From: DASWIG01 sp965371445
GTDB taxonomy: Bacteria; Acidobacteriota; Thermoanaerobaculia; Multivoradales; J023
Direction of reading: 5' to 3'
Length of the DNA: 64,000 nt
Assembly: GCA_965371445.1 (NCBI GenBank)
Contig: CBDUYN010000028.1
Location: 1-64,000 of the forward strand
Both the position numbers and the translations under genes were made by a program. Each line of letters opens with the position of its first letter. Within the stretch, counting starts at the first letter, position 1. Below are positions 42,387 to 52,800 of this stretch, piece after piece. The notes under the pieces were generated by a model. It was not told the DNA's origin. It ran no database searches and saw nothing but the letters and a program-made list of their open reading frames with translations.

Positions 42387-43709
42387 ATGCGAAACGACAC
42401 CACCGTCTCTCTCCTCGCTCTCCTCCTACTGGCCGGCTGCGGCGCTGAGCCCCGGAACCAGGCATCGGCCGACGTCGACGGCTCGAAGCTCGCCGGTACC
42501 TGGAGGGCGGTCCTCGCCTCCCCCGGCGGCGAGCTCCCCTTCCTCCTCCGAGTGACGGTAGAGAACGCCGTCCTCCGGGCCGTGACCGTCACCGGAGGGG
42601 AGGAGCTGCCGATCGACAGGGTGCTCACGTTCGACGAGGGCGACGGCGTCCGGTTCTCGCTCCACTTCTCCGGCTACGACTCCGAGATCACCACCGACGC
42701 CGGAGGCGACGGCGGGACCTTGACCGGGATCTGGCGCAAGACGGTGCCGGAGGGCGACTCGACCCTCGCCTTCACCGCCCACCGGGCGACTCCCGAAACG
42801 CCGCGCTTTCTACCCCTGGCGGAGTCGGGCCTCGCGGCGGTCCCCGGAGCGCCGGGCTCGATCGACGGCCACTGGGCGGTGGAATTCACCGACCAGGACG
42901 GCACCGAGCCGGCCCGCGCCGAGCTCCACCAGGAGGGCTCTCACGTCACGGGCACCTTCCTCACCCCGGTCGGCGACTACCGCTACCTGGAGGGCAGCTA
43001 CGAGGACGGGGTGCTGCGTCTCTCGACCTTCGACGGCGCCCACGCCTTCCTCTTCGTCGCCCGAGCCGAGGGAAGCGACGCTTCTGCGCGGGGGACGCTT
43101 CGGGGCGACTTCTGGTCGCGCGACAGCTACCATGCCACCTGGACGGGGCGTCCCGTCGACGAAGCCGAGACCATCCTGCCCGACGCCTGGAACGCCGTCG
43201 GGTTGACCAACGACGGGGGGCGCTTCTCCTTCGCCTTCCCGGATCTCGAGGGCCGCGAGGTCTCGCTCGCCGACGAGCGCTTCGCGGGCAAGGTCGTCCT
43301 GGTCAACATCTTCGGTTCCTGGTGTCCGAACTGCAACGACGAGGCGCCGCTGCTCGCCCGCTTCGACCGGGAGTACCGCGACCGGGGCCTGGCTGTGGTC
43401 GGCCTGGCCTACGAATTCTCCGGCGACGCCGATCGCGACACGGAGATGCTGCTGCGCTTCGCGGACCGTCACGAGATCGGCTACACCCTGCTGCTCGCCG
43501 GGACCAGTGACAAGCAGAAGGCCGGCGAGACGCTGCCCGACTTGACCGCCGTCCTCTCCTATCCGACGACGATCTTCATCGACCGCGGCGGCCGAGTACG
43601 CCGCATTCACAGCGGCTTCTCGGGACCGGCGACGGGGGCCCACCACGAGCGCCTGGTGGCGGAGATGGAAACGCTCGTCGAGGAGCTGCTCGACGAGCCG
43701 GCGGCTTGA
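42387..43709 (+). CDS. Thioredoxin-fold lipoprotein (TlpA/redoxin-like)
   Basis: 440 residues with a lipoprotein signal (LLALLLLAGC). Residues ~30-270 form a beta-rich region with two similar halves (KLAGTWRAVLASPGGELPFL and IDGHWAVEFTDQDGTEPARA) that probably form beta-barrels or sandwiches. Residues ~285-435 are a TlpA-type thioredoxin domain: FAFPDLEGREVSLAD, VLVNIFGSWCPNCNDEAP with the CPNC redox pair (Cys313, Cys316), and YPTTIFIDRGG with the cis-Pro. It would act as a thiol reductant or peroxidase-type enzyme outside the cytoplasmic membrane. It starts eight bases after the histidine kinase and is probably co-transcribed with it. Confidence 0.87.
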   Translation: MRNDTTVSLLALLLLAGCGAEPRNQASADVDGSKLAGTWRAVLASPGGELPFLLRVTVENAVLRAVTVTGGEELPIDRVLTFDEGDGVRFSLHFSGYDSEITTDAGGDGGTLTGIWRKTVPEGDSTLAFTAHRATPETPRFLPLAESGLAAVPGAPGSIDGHWAVEFTDQDGTEPARAELHQEGSHVTGTFLTPVGDYRYLEGSYEDGVLRLSTFDGAHAFLFVARAEGSDASARGTLRGDFWSRDSYHATWTGRPVDEAETILPDAWNAVGLTNDGGRFSFAFPDLEGREVSLADERFAGKVVLVNIFGSWCPNCNDEAPLLARFDREYRDRGLAVVGLAYEFSGDADRDTEMLLRFADRHEIGYTLLLAGTSDKQKAGETLPDLTAVLSYPTTIFIDRGGRVRRIHSGFSGPATGAHHERLVAEMETLVEELLDEPAA

Positions 43710-43876
43710 ACGAGAGCATTTGACCGCAAAATCTGCTATTCTCGCCTTTCGAGCTTCCCTTTCCGCGGCGCGGTCGATGTTTGGGGTCCCTTTGGGAGGA
43801 CGTCGCCGTAGAGAGGCGGAGCAGGCAATGATACGAAACGGCGATTACTTGTGCCTTGACGGATAAGGAGCGATCC

Positions 43877-46800
43877 ATGCACACAGACTCGACGGTAGAA
43901 CCCAAGACGAATCTCCGGTGGCTGCGGCCACTTCTTGTCCTCGTCCTCGCAGCCTTCCTCGGCGCGACGGCGGCCGAGGCGCAACCGACCTTCAGCAAGG
44001 TCTTCGCCCCCGACACCATCGGTCCGGGCAGCGTCTCGACGCTCACCTTCACGATCACGAACGGCGCCGGCGTCGCGGTGGACATGATGGATTTCACCGA
44101 CAACCTGCCGGCCGGGGTGACGATCGCCACACCGGCCAACGTGGTGTCGGACTGCGGCGGCACCGTGACCGCCCCGGACGGCGGGGGGACGATCACCCTC
44201 GTCGACGGCGGTGTCGGTGGTTTCGGGAGCTGCACCGTGAGCGTCGACGTGACGTCGGGCACTCCGGGGACGCATATGAACGACGCCGGGGTTCTGTCGT
44301 CGAGCGCCGGTAACAGCCCGGCGGCCGCGACCGACGACTTGACGGTCGCCACCGATCGTCCGGGGTTCACCAAGAGCTTTTCGCCGTCCTCGGTCCCCTT
44401 GGGCAACCGCAGCACCCTGACGTTTACCATCGACAACTCCGCGAACGGCTCGGTCGCCGCCAACCTGACCTTCACCGACAACCTGCCCGTCGGGATGGAG
44501 GTCGCCGATCCCGCCAATGCTTCCACCACCTGCACGTCCGGCGTTGTGACGGCCGTCCCGGGTTCGGGTGTCATCTCCCATGGCGGCGCCTTCGTCGCCG
44601 CTGGCGGGACCTGTACGATCTCCGTCGACGTCGTCGCCACCGGCGTCGGCGCGCTCGGCAACTCGAGCGGCGAGCTGTTGTCGAATGCCGGAATGGGCCC
44701 GCTGGACTCGAGCGGCAAGGCGAACGCCACGCTCACCGTCACCGCGGCCGAGATCGCCCTGATCAAAGAGTTCCTCGGTGATCCCGTTCCACCCGGCGGG
44801 ACGGTCGACCTCCAGTTCACGATTTTGAACCTGACGCGCTTCGACCCGGCGACCAATCTTAGCTTCACCGACGACCTCAACGCCACGCTCGCGGGCCTCG
44901 CGGCCACGGGCCCGCCGACACCGGATCCTCCGTGCGGTGCCGGCTCGTCGCTGAGCCTGGCGAACCCCATCAGCTTGACCGGCGGCAACGTTGCACCGCA
45001 AGGCTCGTGCACCTTCACCGTGACGCTCCAGGTCCCCGCCGGCGCGGCGACCGGGGCCTACCCGAACACCACCACCGCGCTCAATGGCGATGTCGGCGGC
45101 GGGGCCGTGATCGCCAACCAGGCGTCCGACATCCTCTTCCTCTCGCCGGCGCCGATCCTGACCAAGATCTTCATGCCCGATACCGTGGCCGCCGGCGGCA
45201 CGACCACCCTCGAGCTCACGATCACCAATACCAGCCTGACCTCGGCGGCCACCGACATCGCTTTCACCGACGTCTTCGACATCATCTTACCGAGCTCCCC
45301 GGGACCGCCGCCGGTGACCGACTGCCCGGGAGGGTCGGCGTCCTTTACTCCGTTGATCAATCCACCGCCACCGAGTGGCGTGATCCCGGCACAACTTGAT
45401 TTCTCCGGTGGCAGCCTGGCGGCGGGTGCCAGTTGTACCGTCAGCGTCACGCTCGACGTCGACCCCGGCGCCGCGGTCGGGGCCTACCTCAACACGACGA
45501 GCGAGATCATCGCCACGGTCGACAGCGAAACTGTGGTCGGGATGCCGGCCACCGACACCTTGAACGTCGTCGCGGGGCCGTCGCTCATCAAATTGTTCAC
45601 CAACGACCCCGTTCTCCCGGGAGGCACCGTCACCCTGGAATTCACGCTCACCCACGACGCCCTCGCTCCCGCCGACGCCACCGGGATCTCCTTCAGCGAC
45701 GACCTCAACGCCACGCTCTCCGGCCTCGTATCGATCAGCCCGACGCAGAACGACGTCTGCGGCGCGGGCTCCCAGATCACCGGCACCTCCCCTCTGAGCT
45801 TCACGGGCGGAACCCTGGCGCCGGGAGATTCGTGTACCTTCAGCGTCACGCTTCAGGTGCCCGCAGGAAACGTCTCGGGAATTCACACCAATACGACGTC
45901 CACCGTCGGCGCCACGGTGTCGGGCCTCGCCACGACGAGCAACGCGGCCACCGACGATCTCGTGGTCACGGGTTTCGTCGTCACGAAGTCCTTCACCGAC
46001 GATCCGGCGCTGCCCGGCGGCACGGTGACGCTCGAATTCACCCTCGACAACACGTCCGGGACCGTCGACGCCGCCAACGTTTTCTTCGAGGACGACTTGG
46101 ACTCCACCCTGAACAACATGGCAGCCCTCGTGATACCGGCAGCGCCTTGCGGCGGCACCCTCGTCGGCTTGGCCAGTAACACGTTCCTGCGATTCAGCGG
46201 GGCGACCGTGACCGCGGGAGCGTCGTGCTCGTTCTCCGTCACGCTCCAGGTGCCGGCCGGTGCCGTGGACGGCTTCTACTCCAACGCAACGGAGCGCACC
46301 CGGGCCGACCTCCCCGCGCTGGTTTTGCTGCCGCCGGCGACCGACACGTTGATCGTCGCCGGCAACCCGCTTCTGCTCTCCAAGTCCTTCACTGACGATC
46401 CCGTCGCGCCGGGCGGCACGGTGACGCTGGAATTCACCCTGACGAACACCGCCTTGCAGGCCGCGACGGACCTCGCCTTCAGCGACGACCTCGGCGCGAC
46501 GCTCTTCGGCCTTGCCGCGACCGACCTGCCGAAACCCGCCTGCGGCGGCACCCTGAGCAACGTCCCCACGCCCATCACTCTGAGCGGTGCCAGCCTTGGC
46601 GCGGGGGCGTCGTGCATGTTCAGCGCCACTCTGGCGGTTCCGGCCGCGGCCCCGGCCGGAACCTACATCAACACGACGGGTCCGGTGACCGGCTTGATCG
46701 GCGGCTTGCCGGTCAACGGAGATCCGGCCAGCGACGACCTGCGGGTTGAAGCTCTGACCTTCACCAAGGCCTTCGACGGTCCCACGGTGGCGGGCGGAAG

Positions 46801-48370
46801 TCCCGTCCTCACCTTCACCATCGAGAACCAGGACGCGGCCTCGGGCGTCACTGACATCTCCTTCACCGACGACCTCGAGGCCGTCGTGACGGGCCTCGTC
46901 GCAACGGGGCTCCCGATGAACGACGTCTGCGGCCCGGGATCTCAGCTCACGGGGACGTCGTTCCTGACGCTCACCGGGGGCAACCTCGGACCGTCGGGCA
47001 ACTGCTTGATCTTCGTCACGCTCCAGGTGCCGGCGGCGGCGGCGCCCGGCACGTATCCCAACACGACGAGCGACCTCTTCCTGGCGGGGCTCTCGGTCGC
47101 CGCGGCGGCTACCGCCGACCTGACGATCGTGCCGCCGCCGGCCTTCAGCAAGAGCTTCACGCCCGCCGCGATCGCCGCGGGAGCCGTCAGCACGCTCGCC
47201 TTCACGATCGACAACACGGCCTCGGTGCTCGCCGCATCGAGCCTCGACTTCACCGACAACCTGCCGGCGGGCATGACGGTCGCTAGCCCGCCGAACGCTT
47301 CGACGACCTGCAGCGGCGGCATCTTAACGGCCGTCGCGGGCACGGGTGTGGTGAGCTACACCGGCGGCACGGTGGCGGGCCTCGTGAGCTGTACGGCGAG
47401 CATCGACGTGACGGCCAACGTCCCCGGAGCGCTGCTCAACACGACCGGGAACCTGACCTCGTCCTCGGGGACGAGTGGTACGGCCGGCGCCACCCTGACG
47501 GTCGCGGCGCCGGGGGCGCCGGTTTTCAGCAAGGTCTTCGCCCCCGCCACCGTCCCCCTCGGCGCCGTCAGCACGCTCACCTTCACCATCGACAACACCC
47601 TCAACCTGATCCCGGCGACCAACCTCGACTTCACCGACAACCTGCCGGCCGGCATAACGGTCGCCAACCCGCCGAACGCCTCGACCACCTGTACCGGCGG
47701 CACCTTGACCGCCGTCACGGGCACGGGCGTCGTCAGCTACACTGGCGGCACGGTGGCGGCTTCGACGAGCTGTGGCGTCCAGGTCGACGTCGTCTCCTCG
47801 GTCGACGGAATCCTGGTCAACACCTCGGCCGACCTGACGTCCTCCGCCGGTTCGAGCGGCATGGCCATCGCCACCTTGACGATCCTTCCGCCGATACCGG
47901 ACTTCAGCCTGAGCTTCGTCCCCGGATCCATCGTCGAGGGCGGGATCAGCGCGTTGACCTACACCATCGACAACACCACGGGACCCTCGGCGGCCAGCGC
48001 CCTCGACTTCGCCAACGTCCTGCCCGCGGGCGTTGTGATCTCGACGCCCGCCAACGCCTCGACCAGCTGCACCGGCGGCACCTTGACAGCGCCCGACGGC
48101 GGGGGCACCGTCACCTACACCGGCGGCACGGTGGGTGCGGGAGCGATCTGCACCGTCCAGGTCGACGCCACCTCCGGCGTCGCCGGGGTCTACGACAACA
48201 CGACGGGAGACCTGACGTCCTCGGCGGGCAACAGCGGACCGGCGAGCGGTAGGCTGATCGTCGGCTCCCTGATCCCGACCCTCGACGAATGGGGTTTGAT
48301 CCTCTTCGTCTCTCTGCTGGCGCTTTTTGCCTTCCGGGCGATGCGCACCACGCGGCGCGTGTCGAGCTAG
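43877..48370 (+). CDS. Large Ig-like-repeat surface protein with IPTL-CTERM tail
   Basis: 1497 residues from the ATG at 43877 (AAGGAG seven bases upstream; the frame also opens at a TTG seven codons earlier). After a signal peptide come eleven repeats of about 120-130 residues. Each starts like FSKVFAPDT..PGSVSTLTFTI, continues LDFTDNLPAGMTVA, and carries a Cys pair near the middle and end (STTC.GG, ..SC.V.VDV), suggesting one disulfide per repeat. The DUF11-like fold fits a long stalk or adhesin. The end, SLIPTLDEWGLILFVSLLAL then a basic tail, is an IPTL-CTERM sorting signal. The protein is therefore probably processed by an exosortase of the XrtH type, encoded elsewhere. Confidence 0.82.
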   Translation: MHTDSTVEPKTNLRWLRPLLVLVLAAFLGATAAEAQPTFSKVFAPDTIGPGSVSTLTFTITNGAGVAVDMMDFTDNLPAGVTIATPANVVSDCGGTVTAPDGGGTITLVDGGVGGFGSCTVSVDVTSGTPGTHMNDAGVLSSSAGNSPAAATDDLTVATDRPGFTKSFSPSSVPLGNRSTLTFTIDNSANGSVAANLTFTDNLPVGMEVADPANASTTCTSGVVTAVPGSGVISHGGAFVAAGGTCTISVDVVATGVGALGNSSGELLSNAGMGPLDSSGKANATLTVTAAEIALIKEFLGDPVPPGGTVDLQFTILNLTRFDPATNLSFTDDLNATLAGLAATGPPTPDPPCGAGSSLSLANPISLTGGNVAPQGSCTFTVTLQVPAGAATGAYPNTTTALNGDVGGGAVIANQASDILFLSPAPILTKIFMPDTVAAGGTTTLELTITNTSLTSAATDIAFTDVFDIILPSSPGPPPVTDCPGGSASFTPLINPPPPSGVIPAQLDFSGGSLAAGASCTVSVTLDVDPGAAVGAYLNTTSEIIATVDSETVVGMPATDTLNVVAGPSLIKLFTNDPVLPGGTVTLEFTLTHDALAPADATGISFSDDLNATLSGLVSISPTQNDVCGAGSQITGTSPLSFTGGTLAPGDSCTFSVTLQVPAGNVSGIHTNTTSTVGATVSGLATTSNAATDDLVVTGFVVTKSFTDDPALPGGTVTLEFTLDNTSGTVDAANVFFEDDLDSTLNNMAALVIPAAPCGGTLVGLASNTFLRFSGATVTAGASCSFSVTLQVPAGAVDGFYSNATERTRADLPALVLLPPATDTLIVAGNPLLLSKSFTDDPVAPGGTVTLEFTLTNTALQAATDLAFSDDLGATLFGLAATDLPKPACGGTLSNVPTPITLSGASLGAGASCMFSATLAVPAAAPAGTYINTTGPVTGLIGGLPVNGDPASDDLRVEALTFTKAFDGPTVAGGSPVLTFTIENQDAASGVTDISFTDDLEAVVTGLVATGLPMNDVCGPGSQLTGTSFLTLTGGNLGPSGNCLIFVTLQVPAAAAPGTYPNTTSDLFLAGLSVAAAATADLTIVPPPAFSKSFTPAAIAAGAVSTLAFTIDNTASVLAASSLDFTDNLPAGMTVASPPNASTTCSGGILTAVAGTGVVSYTGGTVAGLVSCTASIDVTANVPGALLNTTGNLTSSSGTSGTAGATLTVAAPGAPVFSKVFAPATVPLGAVSTLTFTIDNTLNLIPATNLDFTDNLPAGITVANPPNASTTCTGGTLTAVTGTGVVSYTGGTVAASTSCGVQVDVVSSVDGILVNTSADLTSSAGSSGMAIATLTILPPIPDFSLSFVPGSIVEGGISALTYTIDNTTGPSAASALDFANVLPAGVVISTPANASTSCTGGTLTAPDGGGTVTYTGGTVGAGAICTVQVDATSGVAGVYDNTTGDLTSSAGNSGPASGRLIVGSLIPTLDEWGLILFVSLLALFAFRAMRTTRRVSS

Positions 48371-48382
48371 CTAGGGACTGCT

Positions 48383-48415
48383 GATTTCCCGGCGGGCTCC
48401 GTCCGCCGGGAAATC
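48383..48415 (+). terminator. Perfect 13-bp hairpin after the repeat protein gene
   Basis: GATTTCCCGGCGG, a 7-base loop and CCGCCGGGAAATC, 13 bp past the stop. No T-run follows, so it may act as an RNA 3'-end stabiliser or factor-dependent terminator. Confidence 0.5.
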
Positions 48416-48420
48416 GCCGC

Positions 48421-48512
48421 GTAGCCTGGGGGTGCAAACCCCGGGACGGGAACCCCGGTTCCCCAGCCCGCAGGGCGGCATCGGGTAGCCTGGGGTGCAA
48501 ACCCCAGGACGG
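48421..48512. repeat. Left REP-like repeats of the Y1 transposase
   Basis: Two units in tandem, 48421-48450 and 48485-48512, each GTAGCCTGGGG...GCAAACCCC.GGACGG with an internal palindrome. The stretch 48455-48512 matches 49422-49480 in inverted orientation with only two substitutions and a one-base gap. Confidence 0.8.
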
Positions 48513-48530
48513 CGTCTCAGGACCAGACGA

Positions 48531-49415
48531 ATGGCCACCACCTACACCAAGCTGAGATACCACATCCTCTTCGGCACCCGAAACGCCCATCCATTGATCA
48601 GACCGGAAATCCAGGATCCGCTATACCGCTACATCGGTGGCATCATCCGTCGGCAGCGTGGAAGCCTGCTCGATATCGGCGGTCAGGCTGATCACGTCCA
48701 TCTGCTTCTCGGTATCCGCAAAGACCTCGCCGTAGCCGACATGGTTCGCTTGATCAAAGCCAACTCTTCGAAATGGACCAACACTCCCGAGACGCCCTTC
48801 GCGTGGCAACGTGGCTATGCCGGGTTCACCGTCAGCGAGTCACAGGTGCCGCGGGTGCGGCAGTACATCCGAGATCAAGAGATGCATCACCGAAAGCTCT
48901 CGTACGCGGACGAATTCCGGCGATTGCTCGAGCTTCATGAGCTCAAAATGGACGAGACGGCTCCGGAGCCACGTCAACATACCTACAGCAGGTTGAGATA
49001 CCACATTGTTTTCGCCACCAAGCAGAGATTCTCGCTGATCGCGCCCGAAATGCAGGCCGAGCTTTACCGGACCGCCGGCGGCATCGTCGAGCATGAACGC
49101 GGGACCCTGCTCGAGATCGGTGGCATGCCCGATCACGTCCATCTGCTGCTCGACATCCCTCCGGGACTCTGCGTCAGTGAGATGCTTCGTTCGGTCAAGG
49201 CCAACACCTCGGCATGGATGAACGATCACGGTGACCCCGGAGCACCGTTCGGCTGGCAGCGTGGCTTCGGCGCGTTCAGCGTCAGCGAGTCGCAAATTCC
49301 CGTGGTGCGAGATTATGTCCAACGCCAGGAAGAACACCATCGGGCGGTGTCGTTCGCAGAGGAGTTTCATCGACTGCTCGCACGGCATGGGCTCGCGATC
49401 ACGGATACCGAATGA
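48531..49415 (+). CDS. Two-domain REP-associated (RAYT) Y1 transposase
   Basis: 294 residues containing two complete IS200/RAYT-type Y1 HUH domains in one chain. Domain 1 (~1-140): YTKLRYHILFGTRN, the HUH motif DHVHLLLGI, WQRGYAGFTVSESQ and the nucleophile Tyr in VRQYIRDQEMHHRK. Domain 2 (~147-290): YSRLRYHIVFATKQ, DHVHLLLDI, WQRGFGAFSVSESQ and VRDYVQRQEEHH. Both HUH motifs and both Tyr residues are present. Known Y1 transposases act as dimers of a single-domain protein, so this looks like a covalent dimer. The start at 48531 is chosen because both domains begin TY.(K/R)LRYH; the upstream codons lie in the REP DNA. The flanking inverted repeats are the probable substrates. Confidence 0.88.
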   Translation: MATTYTKLRYHILFGTRNAHPLIRPEIQDPLYRYIGGIIRRQRGSLLDIGGQADHVHLLLGIRKDLAVADMVRLIKANSSKWTNTPETPFAWQRGYAGFTVSESQVPRVRQYIRDQEMHHRKLSYADEFRRLLELHELKMDETAPEPRQHTYSRLRYHIVFATKQRFSLIAPEMQAELYRTAGGIVEHERGTLLEIGGMPDHVHLLLDIPPGLCVSEMLRSVKANTSAWMNDHGDPGAPFGWQRGFGAFSVSESQIPVVRDYVQRQEEHHRAVSFAEEFHRLLARHGLAITDTE

Positions 49416-49421
49416 CCTTAA

Positions 49422-49500
49422 CCGGTCCTGGGGTTTACACCCCAGGCTACCCGATGTCGCCCTGCGGGCTGGGGAACCGGGGGTTGCCCGTCCTGGGGCG
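49422..49500. repeat. Right REP-like repeats of the Y1 transposase
   Basis: 49422-49480 is the inverted copy of 48455-48512, including the central palindrome CCTGGGGTTTACACCCCAGG. 49487-49500 (CCCGTCCTGGGGCG) echoes the outer left unit. Confidence 0.8.
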
Positions 49501-49509
49501 ATCTTCGGG

Positions 49510-49800
49510 GAGAGCCGGCTGAGGCACGAGCGAAGGCCCCGGACGCCTGGCCGCTTAACCGCTATCCGTTGGGCCTTGTACCTGGCGAGCCGCCGGCTCC
49601 CGGAAGCGCGCGAAGCCCTCGACCGGGTGCGGCCAAGCCACCCGGGCTATCCGATGGCGCTGTTCAAACGCGCCCAAGTGAGCGTGCTGCTCACCGAGCC
49701 CGACCGGGAGGAGCGGATTCGCCTCGCCTACGAGAAGGCGGATCCACCACCCGGCGGCTGATCGAGAACGAGCAGCTGTTCTGGGGCGTTCGCCAGCTAG
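49510..49800 (+). pseudogene. TPR-type C-terminal gene fragment, frameshifted
   Basis: Starting just after the right REP copy, one frame reads ALYLASRRLPEAREALDRVR...YPMALFKRAQVSVLL...REERIRLAYEKAD and then hits a stop; another frame continues TTRRLIENEQLFWGVRQL. Joined across one frameshift they form a TPR-like tail. No start codon belongs to it: the upstream part is the transposon boundary. The insertion may have removed the rest of the gene. Confidence 0.5.
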
Positions 49801-52800
49801 AATTTGAAAATCACCGCCAGCTGCAGGCGCCGGGGATCGAAGAACGATCTCGGTTCCCCGAACCCGGCTTCCTTTTCGTCCGGGTTGATGTTGTAGCCGG
49901 TCTGCTGGTCGAACACGTTGAAGACGTCGAACCTCAGCTGGACGTTGTAGCGATCTCCAAGGCGGAAGTCCTGGGTGTAGTTGAGGTCGACCTGCCAATG
50001 GTCGCTGGTGGTGCGGTTGCCCGCCGGCTCCGCCCGCGGATAGGGACAGACGCCCGTTCCCGGCCCTCCCGACTCTGGGTCCAGGCAGGAGCCGAACCGG
50101 TATGTGTCGCTCGAGCTCCCGGTGCCCCCGACCTGGCAAGCGGGGTCGTTGCGATCTATGGCTATCGGATCCAAGCACCGGTAGTAGTCCGCGTTCCAGA
50201 CCTCCCAGGGCTGCCCCGACTGGTAGATGGCAAAGACGCCGACGCTGCCGTCCCAGTCGAAGTTGAAGTAGCCGAAGAGCTTGAGCTGGTGACGGCGATC
50301 GCCGCGGAGGTTGCCGTCCTTGTCGTTCCAGAGCTGGCGTCCGGCAAAGTCGGCGATGAACGAGGAACCGATGAACCGGTTCGCGTCGTTGACCCCCGAC
50401 GTGTTGTCCTGGTCGAAGTTGCCGTAGTAGTGGCTCCACACGTAGGTGCCCCGGAAGTAGGCGTTGCTCGACCGGTACTCGGCCTCCAGGCTCGCCTCGT
50501 AGTACTTGTTGACGGCGAAATCGAGCTCGGCGATGACGTAGGAGGAGCCGCCGATCTCGGCCCGGAAGTCGTTCAGGTTCGGGATGTAGTCCTCCTGCGA
50601 GATCGGCTCAGGCGCGAGTAGGCGCGACCGGCCGGTGTTGTTGGTGTCCTCCCAGAAGTTGTAGGCGTAGCGGTAGCGAGCGTGGGCCCGGGCCGTCCAT
50701 TTGCTGTTGATCTGGCGCGCCGTACCCACCAGGTACTCGTCGATCGCGCGCGGGTTCATGTCCTCCTGGAAGAACTTCCCCGAGGAGCCCCCCAGCTGCC
50801 GGTCGCCGATCTGGTTGCCGGCGGCGTCGAAGAAGACCTCGAGCACCTGGTTTCCTGAGTTGCGGGCCCACGAGGCGGCCCGGGGCAGCGAGCTGGCCGC
50901 CGGATGGTAGCGGGCGTAGTTGGCGTAGACGGTGTTGCCGCCGTCGTAGGCCCAGATCGCTCCCAGGCGAGGCTGGATCATGTCCTCCCAGTCGATCTCG
51001 TACATCTTGTACTTGTTGCCGATGTCGAGCTCGAAGCCGGAGAGGTTGCTGGGGTTCTCCCTCAGATCCTGGCCGAAGAGCTCGTCGTTGGAGACCAGCA
51101 CTCCGACGTTGAAGGTCCAGTCCTTCCAGGCGATGGTGTCGTTGATCTCGAAGTTCTGGGACTCGTACTGGGAGTTGATCACTCCCGCCGGAAAGCCCAC
51201 GGTGCCCGCCTGCTGTATCCTGGCCTGGTAAAAAGTCCCGTCGGGGCCGTCGGACGGGAGGCCTCCGATGACCTCGATTTCCCCCCACCCGTTGGACGTT
51301 CGGAGCAGGTCCTCCTCGTCGAGGTACCACTGGTAGCCGACGTGGAGGTCGTGGGTGACGTCGTCGCCGAACAGGTGGTTGTAGCCGATCTGGAAGCTCT
51401 GGCGGAAGAAGTCGTCGTTGTTGAGCTGGTCGTCGACTCCCACGAAGCCGCCCCCGGTGGGCACCCCGTTGTCGAGATAGCCGTAGCGGTTGATGATGGG
51501 ATCGATGAACGCGAGGCAGGCCGCGTCGTCGCCGCAGGTATCGGACGTGGGCACCTCGAGCTGACCCTGCTGGTCCAGGTTGTCGACGTCCAGCCGCGTG
51601 CCGCCGGAGCCCACGGTGACGGGGAAGCCGAGCAGGTTGTCGGGCCGCGCCGAGTTCTCGTTACCGTAGTCGGTGTACTTGAAGGTGAGGTAGCTCGTAT
51701 CGCTGAGGACCCAGGAGCCCTCGGCGATGGCGATCTCCAGGGTGACGTCGTCGCCGACCGAGCGCGAGGCTGTCTCGAACTCGGACACCCCCCGGCCGGT
51801 CAACTTGCGATCCGAGTCCCGGTAGCTGGCGTTGAGCAGGAAGCTGTCGGTGGGAGTGAAGGTGAGCTTGCCGAAGAGCTCGTCGCGCTCGTCCTCGAGG
51901 TCGGGCACCTCGCCGTAAGCGTTGGAGGCGCTGTCCCGGCTCTTGGTGGGCCGGTAATAGGAGGCATAGAAAAAGAGGTTCTCCTTCACGACGGGGCCGC
52001 CGATGTTGACCACGGCCCAGTCCTTGTCCTCGTCGAACTCCTCGCTGCTTCCCGTGTCCAGATCTCCGGTCATCCCCGCGCTCTGGATCTGGTAGCTCAC
52101 CGTGCCGTGATACGCGTTCTTCCCCGACTTCGAGACCGAGTTGATGGTGAAGCCGCCGGAGCGGTTGAAGTCGACGGCCGTGGCCCCGCCCTTGACGATG
52201 GCGATCTGGTCGATGTCGTGGGAGGAGGGCTCGGAGGAGAGGGTTCCGAAGAGGGGGAGGTTCACGTTGACGCCGTCGAACTGGTAGACGTTGTCCTGGC
52301 CGCTGCCGCCGGCGCTCGGCCCGCGGACCTCGTCCTCGGTGTACTGGACCCCCGGGATCAGCTTCACCAGATCTTGGTACTCCTGGCCCACCGGCAGCTT
52401 GGAAATGACCGTGTTGTCGATCGCGGTCTTGAGTTCCGACGAGGAGATGTCGATCATGGGTGCCTCGCTGGTCACCAAAAGGGTATCGGTGATGCCCGCG
52501 AGCTGCATGACGATGTCGACCGTGGCGGTCTGCTGCAACAGAACCTTCAGCGACCGCGTCACGGGGGTAAATCCCTCCAGGGAGAAGCTGAGCTCGTAGT
52601 TGCCGGGCGGTAGAAGCTGGAAGCGGTACTTGCCGCTCGCGACCGTGACGGCGGTCCGGGCCAGCGGCAGGACGTCGCCGGAGGCCTCGACGGTGACGCC
52701 GGGGAGCCCCTCGCCGTCTGGAGAGGTCATGGTCCCGGAGATCGAGCCCGTCTGTTGTGCGAGGGCAGGCAAGCCGAGGAAGAAAAAAAGCAAACCGAAC

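Noticed and set aside
43576..45018. 480-codon minus-strand open frame over the thioredoxin-fold gene and repeat protein
   Set aside because: It runs antisense to the DUF11-like repeats and mirrors their periodicity; no start signal or independent family.
50904..52613. 569-codon plus-strand open frame opposite the TonB receptor
   Set aside because: The minus strand carries the conserved receptor; the plus frame is Val/Asp/Gly-biased shadow sequence.
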